NCBI GenBank assembly: GCA_905221605.1
Contig: CAJNDS010001780.1
Location: 528,589-592,588 of the forward strand
Source of the DNA: Symbiodinium natans
Taxonomy: Eukaryota; Sar; Dinophyceae; Suessiales; Symbiodiniaceae
DNA length: 64,000 bases
Direction: 5' to 3'
Below are positions 34,619-42,503 of this stretch, in pieces. Numbering within the stretch: position 1 is the first letter of the stretch; each line of letters opens with the position of its first letter. The notes beneath the pieces were generated by a model, which saw nothing but the letters and a program-made list of their open reading frames with translations, was not told the origin of the DNA and made no database searches. The position numbers and the translations under genes were made by a program.

Positions 34619-37600
34619 ACCCATACCCCATGTCTCCACACTCACTGAGAGAGGCTGGATTGAAGCAACACCGCAGCCCGCATCCTTGGTCTGCAACCTG
34701 GGAGAGGCCACAGGGATTTACGGAGAAGCCAAACTAAACCCTAAACCCTAAACCCTAAACCCTAAACCCTAAACCCTAAACCCTAAACCCTAAACCCTAA
34801 GCCCTAAACCCTAAACCCTCTTTTTCTACAGATGGTTTTTGGGGTTTTAGGGTTTCGGGTTTAGGGTTTAGGGGTAGGGGTTTAGGGTTTGCGGGTTTTT
34901 GCGGTTTTCCTGGGGCTCTATGTACCTACAGTTTTACTAGTAGCTACTCAGTAACTACCCTTGAATCGTGGGTATCACCCAAACATTCAAACCCGAAGCC
35001 CGACGCCCTACATCTTAAGCCTTAAGCCTTAAACCCTCACCCTAAACCCTTGATCCGCAGGTACTCAGTTTTTGTATAGGGCTAGGGGATGTTTAGGGTT
35101 TTGCTGTCCTAAACCCTGGACCCTAAACCCTAAACCCTAAACCGCAAGTGAGCGGTAGTGTACCTGGGGTGTGGGTCTTTGCTCGTTCGATGGCTGCAAG
35201 GAAGTGAACCGCGGTGGTGCCCTCTTTCTCTTTTCGGTCTAGGGTTTAGGGCTTAGGGTTTAGGGTTTATAGGGTTTAGGCTTCCCTTGCAAGCCCCATG
35301 AGGCAAAGGCAGTTGGCAACCAAGCCGAAGTGCTTAGGTTTGCACCCTGAAACTGCCCCCTCTCCCCCCACCCCAACTGGTTTAGGGTTTAGGGTTTAGG
35401 GTTTAGGGTTCAGGGAAGCAAGACCCCAAACCCCGCCTAACTACCCTACCCTACCCCTCCCCGTAGGCCTCAACTTCCTAAGCGCCACAAGACTCCCCAA
35501 GCTCCTGAGGGAGGATCCCGGCAAGATTGTATTATTCCTATTCTTCTTCTTATGATGAATATTATTATTGGTTTATGGTTATTTGTTATGATTATTGCTA
35601 CTGTTATTATGACTATTTTTTATGAATATTTATTGTTATTATCATTATTATTCTTATCATGCCGCTAGTGGAAGAGGACCTCGCTTGTTTCAGGGCAGGA
35701 CCCTGGGCTTCCCAAGCGAGCGCAAGCATGCGAGGGTGGCTTAGGGTTTAGGGTTTAGGGTTTAGGGTTTAGGGTTTAGGGTTTAGGGTTTAGGGTTTAG
35801 GGTTTAGGCTTTTTTCCAGGCCTGGCCGGGCACGTCCCTTGGGCGTGGGCCGTGGGCGGGATATCGGACGCCAGAGCCGCGGGCCGACACAAAGAAGCCC
35901 ACGCTAGAAGCCTTCTGCTTCTAGCAGCTGCAGACCAAGCGCTTCTATAGACGGCGGGGTCGTGGATTCTGGGCTCGGGGTTTTGCCTCGAACCGGAATT
36001 CGCCCAAGCCCTGGAATCCCGGAACCCCTACCTCCTGAACCCTATCCCCGAACCCCTAAACCCGAAACCCTAAGGATGCTATAAACCCTAAACCCTAAAC
36101 CCTAAACACTAAACCCAGAGCCCAGAAAGCCCTGAACCTGATCCACTCAGCGGCAAGGTGGTCCAGCTGATCACTGGCGGCCTCTACCCGGCCACGGCGC
36201 GGTCTTTGCTTTCTCGCGACACGTATTATTATATTGGGGGGGTTTACGATATTGGAGTTACCTTATTGGGGTTCTTCTTGTAAGGGAATCCTGTAATCGG
36301 GGTCATTTTTAGGGGTCCCCTGTTCTCGTAAAGCCCCATTGGAGCTCAGAACTCTTCAGGCGGAGCCCCTAGCCCACCTGCAATCATGACCCAAAAGTCG
36401 CTTTGTGATAGTCGTAGAGTTTGTTTGGTTGGGGTACCCGTTTCAATATTGGAGTAGGTCCACGCTGTATAGCACAGCCAGAGTATGCAGTTGCAATAGT
36501 CAAGTCCAGGTGGAGACGAGGCCCGGACCAAAAAGAACTCGTCCTTGAACTTTCCCTAGCTTCGGCAAGAATGTATATGAGGCACCGCCAAGGGCCTTCA
36601 TATGACAAGAAACCTACCCCTTCTCCTCAATCCTCACCCCTCAATATGCAGCCCTAAACCCTAAGCCCTAAACCCTAAACCCTAAACCCTAAACCCTAAA
36701 CCCTAAACCCTAAACCCTAAAGTTCAAGTTTAGCTTGGCTTACCGGCAGCGGAGTCGCCTCTTACGAGTCCTTGGGGTTCAGGGTTTAATCCTGAGGGTC
36801 CATGGTTTGCCGGGTTTAGAGTTTAGAGTTTAGGGTTTAGGGTTTAGGGTTAGGTCCCCCCCCCCCCGAAAGGGTTGATGGTTTTGGTTTCATTTCAATC
36901 TTCTTTCAAGCAATCACGAGGATGCTTGGGGCAGACGTGGCTACACACTTGAGCTTCAGGGCTTAGGTCTTAGGGTTTAGGTCTTAGGGTTTAGGGTTTA
37001 GGGTGTAAAGTGCAGTCTTGAAGCACTGAAGCCACACCCTTTGGGTCACAACATCCGGGGGTATAGGGTTTAGAGTTTAGGGTTTGGGGTTTAGGGTTTA
37101 GAGTTTTGGGTTTAGTAGACCCTATAAACCCCTTGCTACTTGGGCAGGTTCACCGCGTGCGCAGGCCCTCGGTGTGACACCCGGCTTTGGGGAGTTTGGA
37201 GGTGTCTTAGGGTTTCAGGTTTCTGGCCCTAAACTCCAGCTAGGGTTTAGGCCTGAGAGTTCAGGGTTTAGCGTTTAGGGCTTGAGGTTCAGGATTTTGT
37301 GCAAACTTGAATCCCCTAAATCTCTAAACTCCCGGATTGGCTGAAGCCCTATAGCCCTAGACTCTGTCTAGGGTAAACCCTAAACCCTTAACCCCCAAAC
37401 CCCTAATCCCTGAGCCCGAAATGCCTGGTACTTGGAGGTTCATTGTACTTACTATCCAATTATGATTATAACTGTTATAACCCACTTGTAAGTCCCTTAA
37501 GTGCCCTAATATGGTTACAAGTACAGTTAGAAGTACAGTTATAATTGGTTAGTAAGGCCTAAACTCTAAACCCTAAGCCCTAAGCCCTATCAGTACAGTC

Positions 37601-38776
37601 ATAATTGGTTAATAAGTACCTTGAACCTCCAAGCAGAGGTGTCCCATGATATCCCAGGTCGCGGGACGGCTCTCGGCGCCCTTCTTTTGGAACCCCTCCC
37701 TGGATGTCCAGGCAGCATGCGGTTTTCGGTGAGGTTTATGTATTAGGGTTTAGGGTTTAGGGTTTAGGGTTGGCGCTTACATGACATCCTCATATTTTCT
37801 CTACATAGGTAGATGCGTGTAGACATACGGATGTGTGTTGCAGAGCGACTTTTGGTAGGTTCGGTCAGGGGTTAGGCGTCAGGCTTCTGCTCCGGGTTTG
37901 TGCTCCGGGTTTCTAGGCCGGCATTGGGCATCGGAGGCTGACGAATGTAGAGCTCTTTGGGGTTCTGGCGGGGATCAGGGTGCAACCCTAGACCCTAAAC
38001 CCTAAAAAAGACCCTACACCCGAAACCCTGAACCCTAAAACCGAGGGCTTAGGGCTGAGGGTTGCCCCAGTATCGTTCCAGCACCTTGCAACTTTTCGCG
38101 GCCCACGGAAAGGAGCACGACATCACCACTATACCCTACACCCTAAACCCTAAACCCTAAACCCTAAACCCTAACCCTAAACCCTAAACTCTAAACTCCC
38201 AAGATCGCCCTGAGCCCCTACGCCTCGAATCCCTACACCTCAGATTTTCGCAGTGACCTACAAGCCTGAAATCCTAAACCTTGACTCCTGTGCCATAAAC
38301 CGTGGAGAGCCCTACTGTAAATCCTCAACCCACCACGCCTTGGGGCAGTTCGCTTTCGCCAAAGTCCCTTCAACACGATGCCAGAAGACCCTCACTTCAG
38401 GGTTTCGGGTTTAGGGGTTACCTAGAAACCTAAAGCTGTAGAATTGAGACCGTAAGCTGTACAAACGCAGACCCTTTAACACAGCAGTCTCACTCGGCGG
38501 GATCTCTGGGTTGAATGCCTTGGGGGCAGTTCTTAGGCCAGGTGGGGGGGGTGGGGGGCGGGTCATTCCCGTACCTCAGCACGTCTCATGGGTTTCAGCA
38601 TCGCGAACGCATCTGTGTACATGAGAGGTCTCGGGTTTGGGGTTTAGGGTTTAGGGTTTCGGGTTTAGGGTGTAAGGTTTAGGGTTTAGGGTTTCAGGGG
38701 TCTCCTTCCAGAGGTTCAGCCGCTGGCGATCGCCGGGAAGATGCCCTCCTTGACCGGCAGGCCTCCCCAGTCCAGA
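23479..38776 (+). CDS. 2-oxoglutarate/Fe(II)-dependent oxygenase (IPNS-like), 14-exon split gene
   Basis: Exons: 23479-23550, 26731-26789, 26902-26925, 29395-29468, 30154-30252, 31199-31242, 32422-32473, 33059-33117, 33910-33949, 34654-34706, 36158-36196, 37148-37171, 37658-37711, 38714-38775. In order they give family landmarks: AREFFALPL (DIOX_N), REQIEFGREA, HGPNLWPEQP, a helical LEELSRQLTRAIALSLG, KLVHYPTAA, GVGPHSDSGFLTLLLQ (HxD iron ligands), GGWIEATP, VCNLGEVVQLITGGLYPAT|VHRV (distal His) and RLSAPFFWNP (2OG-binding RxS). From exon 6 on every junction is phase-consistent. Donors are GT or GC. Introns are telomeric arrays and hairpins. Less certain: exon 1-2 linkage (exons missing between 23550 and 26731), the exon 5 donor, the exon 2-3 boundary, exon 14 and the ends. 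The family hydroxylates or otherwise oxidises small molecules; substrate unknown. Confidence 0.65.
23623..23680. mobile_element. Family F hairpin, short copy
   Basis: GTGTTCCCCCTTTAGGACCC ... GGACTGTTAGTATAACGGGAGAACAC; arms pair at the ends and the tract GGACTGTTAGTATAA is shared with other copies. Confidence 0.5.
23751..23855 (+). CDS. Candidate exon
   Basis: Reads DAAPNPEGLAAPASRIPQLS then NVGKSLLGPVISWG. It lies between exons 1 and 2 of the oxygenase gene on the same strand and might be one of its exons, but no family motif confirms that. Confidence 0.3.
24076..24180 (+). CDS. Short ORF, 34 codons
   Basis: ATG, then TEHTWYRQVLCGSKYLWESF and KNSVLNSPNTIKR, TAA. Protein-like but short; perhaps an exon. 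Lies inside the oxygenase gene span. Confidence 0.3.
   Translation: MTEHTWYRQVLCGSKYLWESFKNSVLNSPNTIKR
24290..24540. repeat. Poly-G / poly-C low-complexity block
   Basis: About 25 G at 24296-24320 faces C-rich runs at 24410-24540, with 70 bp of normal sequence between. All long ORFs here (poly-Pro or poly-Gly) are artefacts. Confidence 0.9.
24664..24809 (+). CDS. Candidate exon
   Basis: Reads LGHASDSSNCEELLDYHLSP then EFRGFMRQARGCRGCLPLVF. Strong coding character over 48 codons. Inside the oxygenase gene span; family not recognised. Confidence 0.4.
25031..25112 (+). CDS. Candidate exon
   Basis: Reads AGGRLDVWGDEETRSQPEEL. A second frame is also open (MHLRVGGLMSGATKR), so frame is uncertain. 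Confidence 0.3.
25141..25440. repeat. TATATG and AATGT microsatellites
   Basis: (ATGTA)n pentanucleotide from about 25252 to 25340, flanked both sides by TATATG-type repeats. The minus-strand ORF HYITLHYITLHYI comes from this repeat. Confidence 0.9.
25500..25640. repeat. GTAAGGGGCCTCCCCCC minisatellite
   Basis: Six or seven imperfect 17-18-bp units, each internally palindromic (AGGGGCC / GGCCTCC). Confidence 0.8.
25939..26037 (+). CDS. Candidate exon upstream of family G hairpin
   Basis: Reads PTLAGPPRKGAENTAGKVDE then PASWCLNPQGLQE and stops at the hairpin that begins GGGCCCCTTACT. Confidence 0.35.
26037..26160. mobile_element. Introner-like hairpin, family G
   Basis: GGGCCCCTTACTATACTAACT on the left, GCGGGCCCTCCTTGTAAG on the right. 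Interior tandem TTATAACCTAATTTAGAATCC-like units are shared with the 29217 copy. Confidence 0.55.
26263..26363 (+). CDS. Candidate exon after family F half-copy
   Basis: Reads NIPTSSNEGHCYCHAPSIVL then AEATVLRCHDAK and stop; begins inside the right half of a family F hairpin (26234-26273). Confidence 0.25.
26790..26901 (+). mobile_element. Family D introner acting as an intron of the oxygenase gene
   Basis: GCTTTGGAGTACTATACTTT ... GGTCTACTCCAGAGGTAG|GG. Removing it joins REART to TYNAPRHG in frame. The repeated G at the boundary leaves the exact cut ambiguous by two bases, while the spliced product is the same. Confidence 0.6.
27185..27250 (+). CDS. Candidate first exon
   Basis: ATG, then AAGATAAPKFGGLALLGVMW, before poly-G. 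It could begin a targeting peptide. Confidence 0.3.
27638..27730 (+). CDS. Candidate exon
   Basis: Reads FGRRFSWPEELDLTLRPHFV then SFMVARPHS into a C-rich tract. Unknown. Confidence 0.3.
28054..28180. repeat. GCTATTAG-type short repeat cluster
   Basis: GCTATTAG, GCTAATAG and TTAGCTGCTATTAGCTG recur about nine times in 130 bp, on both strands. Unrelated to the telomeric unit. Confidence 0.7.
28341..28547 (+). CDS. Hypothetical ORF, 68 codons
   Basis: ATG-initiated; reads MARCLGVVAEITVWLPADHR ... FAAAIGSITDWHRKLWPGV, stop TAG at the start of a TTTAGGG unit. Plausible exon or small gene. Not recognised. Confidence 0.3.
   Translation: MARCLGVVAEITVWLPADHRKASTPCHWAGYEVFGKLVRTNDADVVRSRFAAAIGSITDWHRKLWPGV
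28641..28752 (+). CDS. Candidate exon
   Basis: Reads VTFLADETEQIRIVEVHRTM then QRCKNRALLKNGLEDCL and a GTAAAC donor. Very strong coding character. Lies within the oxygenase gene span on the same strand but does not resemble that family. Confidence 0.45.
29217..29330. mobile_element. Introner-like hairpin, family G
   Basis: AAGGAGGGGCCCCCTAGTTAT pairs with ATACTAAGGGGCCCCCTTCTTG. The interior repeats TAAATTGGGTTATAAGGATCC. Located in the intron before oxygenase exon 4. Confidence 0.6.
30039..30135. mobile_element. Introner-like hairpin, family F
   Basis: GTTCCCCCTTACACTAACAT ... GGACTGTTAGTATAAGGGGCAAC. Sits in the intron just before oxygenase exon 5. Confidence 0.55.
30270..30385. mobile_element. 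Introner-like hairpin, family A
   Basis: GTAGCACAGTGGTACG ... TTACTGGGCTTCCAAG, with the same interior (GTTCCCTTATA, CGGTGCCCTTATT) as other family A copies. It follows oxygenase exon 5. Confidence 0.6.
30560..30907 (+). CDS. Hypothetical ORF, 115 codons
   Basis: ATG-initiated and open: MSNAIVAPSLYIPPLNHDPR ... KACSETWEALLAHGECGACD. A shorter alternative frame is also open from 30538. Inside the oxygenase gene span; not recognised. Confidence 0.3.
   Translation: MSNAIVAPSLYIPPLNHDPRSLPHLRFGGEELTRPTGIGQSVFYAMRPLAPEMEGPSVAFKLTIGLRSKACSETWEALLAHGECGACDHVHMKLKLLKQPILTYSSLSMLRCRVS
31669..32067 (+). CDS. Ambiguous open region
   Basis: Three + frames are open over 31680-31920. The longest (132 codons) reads LELELLRLLRSWFTLLFVLD; the frame from 31683 reads NFFLTPQYPVAEFEGF then GIGVASATALLVHIAICAG, a possible membrane helix. 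I cannot decide which is coding. Confidence 0.2.
   Translation: MGFRVWGVSAIRSEMRTSSSLHNIRWRSSKASGSRLLELELLRLLRSWFTLLFVLDHLRTRCWSRSLMGWMRAATRLDRAGAVALERWQLRAMPQGFTRRFGAHGLGFSGIVPPPPDAQIGFLSAYDTVFRV
32508..32640. mobile_element. Introner-like hairpin, family C
   Basis: GCTTGGAGGTTCATGGTACT pairs with AGTACCATGAACCCCCAAG. GC...AG ends. In the intron after oxygenase exon 7. Confidence 0.6.
33551..33670. mobile_element. Introner-like hairpin, family E
   Basis: GCTCCTATTTGCTTAAGAAC pairs with GTTCTTTTAGCAAATAGTAC; lies directly next to a family B copy. Confidence 0.55.
33678..33774. mobile_element. Introner-like hairpin, family B
   Basis: GTCCATGTACCTACATAGTA ... ATAGGTACATGGACCTTGAG. Shares the interior GGCCCTAACGCTACTA-type tract with the 8063 copy. 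Confidence 0.6.
34546..34622 (-). repeat. CCCTCAA (TTGAGGG) variant array
   Basis: Eleven near-perfect CCCTCAA heptamers, a variant almost absent elsewhere at this length. Confidence 0.85.
34840..36130. other. Oxygenase intron: telomeric arrays and AT-rich filler
   Basis: Contains arrays at 35383-35417 and 35740-35813 and an ATTATTATT-type AT-rich stretch at 35525-35660. No further confident exon seen between oxygenase exons 10 and 11. Confidence 0.5.
37428..37633. mobile_element. Family C hairpin with internal telomeric insertion
   Basis: GTACTTGGAGGTTCATTGTA ... AAGTACCTTGAACCTCCAAG. The right inner arm is duplicated around an inserted block of CCCTAAA-like units (37556-37592). In the intron before oxygenase exon 13. 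Confidence 0.55.
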
Positions 38777-38777
38777 T

Positions 38778-38812
38778 TGGGGTTTGGGGTTTGGGGTTTG
38801 GGGTTTGGGGTT
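38778..38812 (+). repeat. TTTGGGG variant block
   Basis: Five GGGGTTT units begin immediately after oxygenase exon 14. Confidence 0.75.
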
Positions 38813-39401
38813 TAGGGTTTAGGGTTGGGGTTTAGGGTCTTCCTGGCTTCGCGACGGAAAGCGCTTTGTTTCGTTCTGTTTGCTGCTGATGTTGAGCATG
38901 ACTGCGGACAGGAGCAGGTTCATGCCGTTTCATACCTCGAAGATTCGAGACTATGTCAGAGAGAGAGAGGGAGAAGAGAATTCTTGAAAGGAGAAAGAAA
39001 GAAAGAGCAGGATAGAAAGAAAGATACACTGACGCAAACAAGCAAAAAACTCAGTTGCCATCCCAATAGACAAACCCGGATTGCTCCTTGGTGGTTGAGG
39101 AGGAATGGTGTTTCGGCGGAAGAGAGGTGGGTTTTAGGGTGAAGGGTTTTAGGATTCCAGGGTTTAGGATTAGGGTTCTGGTGGTGCTTTCGCACAGTGC
39201 TCTGTTTTTTTCTCTGTGGGTAGGATCCCGTTTGAACTTAATTTCAACCACTAAGGGTGCTGTTTGTCCTGTTGCGGGTTTACCAGGAACCCGGCTTCCA
39301 CAAACCCCCAACCCCAAAGCCTAAGTAAACCCTAAACCCTCAACCCGAAACCCTAGACCCTAAACCCTAAACCCTAAACCCTCCTTCGAACCCCAAAGCC
39401 G

Positions 39402-39486
39402 TTCACCTGCGAGGCCTCTGGCATCGCAAAACCGGATGCTGCAGCGCCGACCTCAGTGCAAGGATCCAACGTGGTAGTGGAGGCAG
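39402..39486 (+). CDS. Candidate exon, copy 1 of a duplicated end
   Basis: Reads FTCEASGIAKPDAAAPTSVQ then GSNVVVEA. The last 37 bases recur at 39559 with few changes, separated by a telomeric array. May be the end of the oxygenase gene or the next gene. Confidence 0.35.
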
Positions 39487-39557
39487 GGTTTAGGGTTTAG
39501 GGTTTAGGGTTTAGGGTTTAGGGTTTAGGGTTTAGGGTTTAGGGTTTAGGGTTTGAG

Positions 39558-39595
39558 GCTTCAGTGCAAGGATCCGAGGCGGTAGTGGAGGCCAG
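39558..39595 (+). CDS. Candidate exon, copy 2 of a duplicated end
   Basis: Reads ASVQGSEAVVEA and ends at a strong AG|GTAAGG donor. Near-duplicate of 39451-39487; the copy next to the good donor may be the functional one. Confidence 0.35.
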
Positions 39596-39767
39596 GTAAG
39601 GGTCTGGAGGTTTCGGGTTTGAGGGTCTAGCGATTCAGCGTTTAGAACGGTTTAGGGGTTCAGGGGTTTAGAGTTTAGGGGTTTAGGTTTGGGCGTTCAG
39701 GTTTACAGGCTTTAGGGGTGTATGAGTACGGGTCCACCACGCTTATGGTACCAGGCTCTTTCAGTAG

Positions 39768-39830
39768 TGCTAGTGGCACAGGCGCAGGGGCTCAACTGGC
39801 AGATGGCCACGGACCATCAGTGCGCAGTGT
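39768..39830 (+). CDS. Candidate exon
   Basis: Reads VAQAQGLNWQMATDHQCAV up to GTAAGA. An alternative frame is also open. Confidence 0.3.
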
Positions 39831-40206
39831 AAGAAAAAAGTTTCCTGGTCGACCTAAGCCAAAGCCCTAAAACCCATTTCGACTCAGGTCCTACGGCATG
39901 CGCATCTGGCATGGCTTACAGCGATCGGGATCCTGCATGTGTCCTTCCTCTTGAAGCCAGAAACAGACCTAAGCAGCACCCTCTAGACCCCGAAAACCCT
40001 GAAACCCTGATCACCATCGAGGCCGCAAGACCCCAAAAACCCTGAACCGCAAAGTTGGGTTTAGGGTTTAGGGTTTTAGGGTTTAGGGTTTAGGGTTTAG
40101 GGTTTAGGGTTTAGGGTTTAGGGTTTAGGGTTTAGGGTTTAGGGTTTAGGGTCTAGCGTTTAGGAACCAAACCTTCAAACCTTTTGGATCCTGATAAACA
40201 TGCCTG

Positions 40207-40302
40207 AACCCTTGTTGCCAGCAGAGCTGTCTTTGCCAGGAATGCCTTCAAGTCCCTGGCACGTAGCCACCCAGCTGTTCTTGCGAGGCTTTGCGGGAGG
40301 GT
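40207..40302 (+). CDS. Candidate exon
   Basis: Reads PEPLLPAELSLPGMPSSPWH then VATQLFLRGFAGG, then TTTAGGG units. Unknown. Confidence 0.3.
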
Positions 40303-40889
40303 TTAGGGTTTAGGGTTAGGGTTTAGGTTTTAGGGATTAGGGTTTAGGGTTTAGGGTGTAGAGTTTAGGGTTTAGGGTTTAGGGTTCAGGGCCGTTTAGG
40401 GTTTAGGGCCGTTTAGGGTTTAGTGTTTAGGGTTTAGGATTTAGGGATCTTTTGGGTTTTCTTGTGGTTTAGGGAGCATGAACACGACTGCTTTCATTGT
40501 GGTGAAAGGGGTGGGGGCATGGTTAACCCAAACCCCAAACCTTAAGCCCCAAACTCCAAACCGTGGGCTTTCCCTAATTCTTAAACCCATATACGCCTTA
40601 AGCCCTACAAAAGCCTATCCCAAGCCCTGCCTCTACGCACGAAACCTACAATCTATATTCCGCTTCCCGCGTTTGCTCGGCAGATGGGCTTTGGGATCGA
40701 GATAGGAGTTGTTAACCCGAAGCCCTTACTAACCCCTAAACCTCGACCAAATATCCCAAACCCCAAACCCCAAACCCCAAACCCTAAACCCTAAACCCTA
40801 AACCCTAAACCCTAAACCCTAAACCCGCCCGCCACCCCTCTCATCTCTGTTGGGGTAGGCGGGCGCAGTCGAGCGCTCAGCGAGACCAC

Positions 40890-40919
40890 GGCAGGCTCTG
40901 CTAGGCTGCAGAGCCTGCC
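40890..40919. repeat. Perfect 12-bp-arm GC hairpin
   Basis: GGCAGGCTCTGC, TAGGCT loop, GCAGAGCCTGCC. It lies 100 bp before the CCTGG minisatellite. Could be a structured RNA element. Confidence 0.6.
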
Positions 40920-41020
40920 AGGCACACTCCTGAGAGGGTCGCCTAACTAGAGTCGCCTAGCTCGTCTCAGATATATATTAGAACCCTAAACCCCAGGAGG
41001 GGGGGGATCCTTTTTCAATT

Positions 41021-41535
41021 CCTGGCAACCTCTGGCCCTGGCCCTGGCACTGGCACTGGCCCCGACCGGCCCGGACCCTGGTCCTGGCCTGGCCGCCCTA
41101 GCCCTGACCCTAGCCCTGGCCTGGCCCTCCTTGGCCACCTGCTGGCCCTGGCCCTGGCCCTCCTGGCCCTGACCTGACCCTGCCTTGCCTGGCCCTGGCC
41201 CTGGCCCTGGTCCTGTGGCCCTGACCCTGGCCCTGGCCCTGGTGTTGGCCCTGGTTTTGGCCCTGGCCCTGGCCCTCGGCCCTGGCCCTGGCCCTGGCCC
41301 TGCTGGCCCTGGCCACTGGCCCTGGCCCTGGCCCTGGCCCTGCTGCCCTGCTGGCCCTGCTGGCCCTGCTCTGCTGGCCCTGCTGGCCCTGCTCGCTGGC
41401 CCTGCTGGTCCTGCTGGCCCTGCTGGCCCTGCTGGCCCTGCTGGCCCTGCTGGCCCTGCTGGCCCTGCTGCTGGCCCTGCTGGCCCTGCTGGCCCTGCTG
41501 GCCGGCCCTCCTGGCCCTCCTGGCCCTGCTGAGCT
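41021..41535. repeat. CCTGGC / CTGGCCCTG minisatellite
   Basis: Hexamer CCCTGG units on the left grade into 9-bp CTGGCCCTG units on the right. Translated frames are GPAGPAG- or SRASRAS-type low complexity in every open frame, so I do not call a gene. Confidence 0.9.
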
Positions 41536-42302
41536 GACAGGAAGCCCTCTGAAAGGTCCGACCCCTCGCTCTGACCGCTTTAGTGAGTTTCGTTCTCTGG
41601 CCAAGTGAACTTCGGCGTGGGGGGGGGGGGTTCTTGCAAAACCTGCAGACTCTTCACGCCCTGAATTTTCTGTGAGAGGGCCCTTCGGCCCACACCGTCC
41701 CCTGCGCAAAACCTGAAGGGGGGGGATCCTTTGCCTTGTGCCCCCGAGTGACCTCCGAAGTCAAGGGACACCCTTGGCACCCCCTCAAAGTAGTCCCAGG
41801 CAGTGCTCGACATGCTGCCTTCTGGCCCCAGATGATCTCCGACTTCCTAGTGTCCCAATCAGCCACTGTTCCCAAGTGACCCCCCCAAGAAATCGCCAAC
41901 AGCTCGCCTCAAGTTCGGCAAGTGTTCACGACTCGCACATATCCCAAGCTTTCGCAGTGTTTTATCTTAGTGTGCTCTGAACATGTTCGATGTGTGAGAT
42001 TTGAATGGCTGGCTTGGCTTTGGCTGGCTCCGGTTTGGTTTCGTGATGAGTATTGTTTGGGTGGCCTCGGGGTGGGCATGTCTTCACACTTTTGCGTTCA
42101 GCTGACCAATGCTACACCCTAAACCCTAAACCCTAAACCCCTAGAGGCACCTATGGCCCTGAACCCTGAACCCCATTTTAAGAATACCTACAATGAAAAC
42201 CCCATATGCCCACCCCTCCCACAGCGTTGCATCCGACGCCTGCGGGAGATATCTCCGACTGCTGGGCTTGAGGGCTTTAGGGGGTTAGGGGGTTTAGGGG
42301 TT
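41536..42302. other. Unassigned non-telomeric stretch
   Basis: Contains a poly-G run at 41619 and GGGGGGGGATCCTTT at 41715, which echoes GGGGGGGGATCCTTTTTC at 41002. Overlapping ORFs of 60-80 codons on both strands are unconvincing. Two to three CCCTAAA units at 42116-42138. Confidence 0.4.
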
Positions 42303-42304
42303 TA

Positions 42305-42324
42305 ATCCGAGCACCTGTTTAATT
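42305..42324 (+). repeat. Left terminal inverted repeat of outer element
   Basis: ATCCGAGCACCTGTTTAATT, preceded by TA at 42303-42304 inside a TTTAGGGG-like tract. Confidence 0.65.
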
Positions 42325-42414
42325 GGGGGGGCCCCCCCCCGCCACAATAAGGAAGGCAGGGTTCCGCAATAGTTGGACCATGGCCCCGTATGGTTTCTCT
42401 ACTAAAAAACAATA

Positions 42415-42485
42415 TGATTGAGCGTGCTCGGTAAGATTAGAGTCACGAAGTGCTCATCCCTGACGCTGTCTCATACTCAAGTGCA
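42415..42485 (+). repeat. Split direct repeat A1
   Basis: 71 bp beginning TGATTGAGCGTGCTCGG and identical to 55609-55679. Confidence 0.9.
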
Positions 42486-42503
42486 TGACGAGTTAGGTCT
42501 GCC

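Larger units (their letters stand above)
1..42302. repeat. Interstitial telomeric-repeat landscape (left flank)
   Basis: TTTAGGG/CCCTAAA arrays recur every few hundred bases in both orientations, usually 3-18 units. The longest near-perfect blocks are at 616-712, 4459-4575, 5325-5440, 14947-15044, 18298-18373, 20162-20217, 21266-21390, 34736-34825, 35740-35813 and 40057-40155. Spaces between arrays hold exon-like segments, hairpin elements or AT-rich filler. Orientation flips repeatedly, so this is not a simple chromosome end. Stretches not listed separately below contain only degenerate repeat units as far as I can see. Confidence 0.9.

Noticed and set aside
40478-40705. 75-codon ORF starting MNTTAFIVVKG
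   Set aside because: Most of it is translated degenerate telomeric repeat (LKPQTPNRG-type).
41110-41709. 199-codon minus-strand ORF and 115-codon plus ORF
   Set aside because: Both are minisatellite translations (SRAS and GPAG repeats) with no independent domain.
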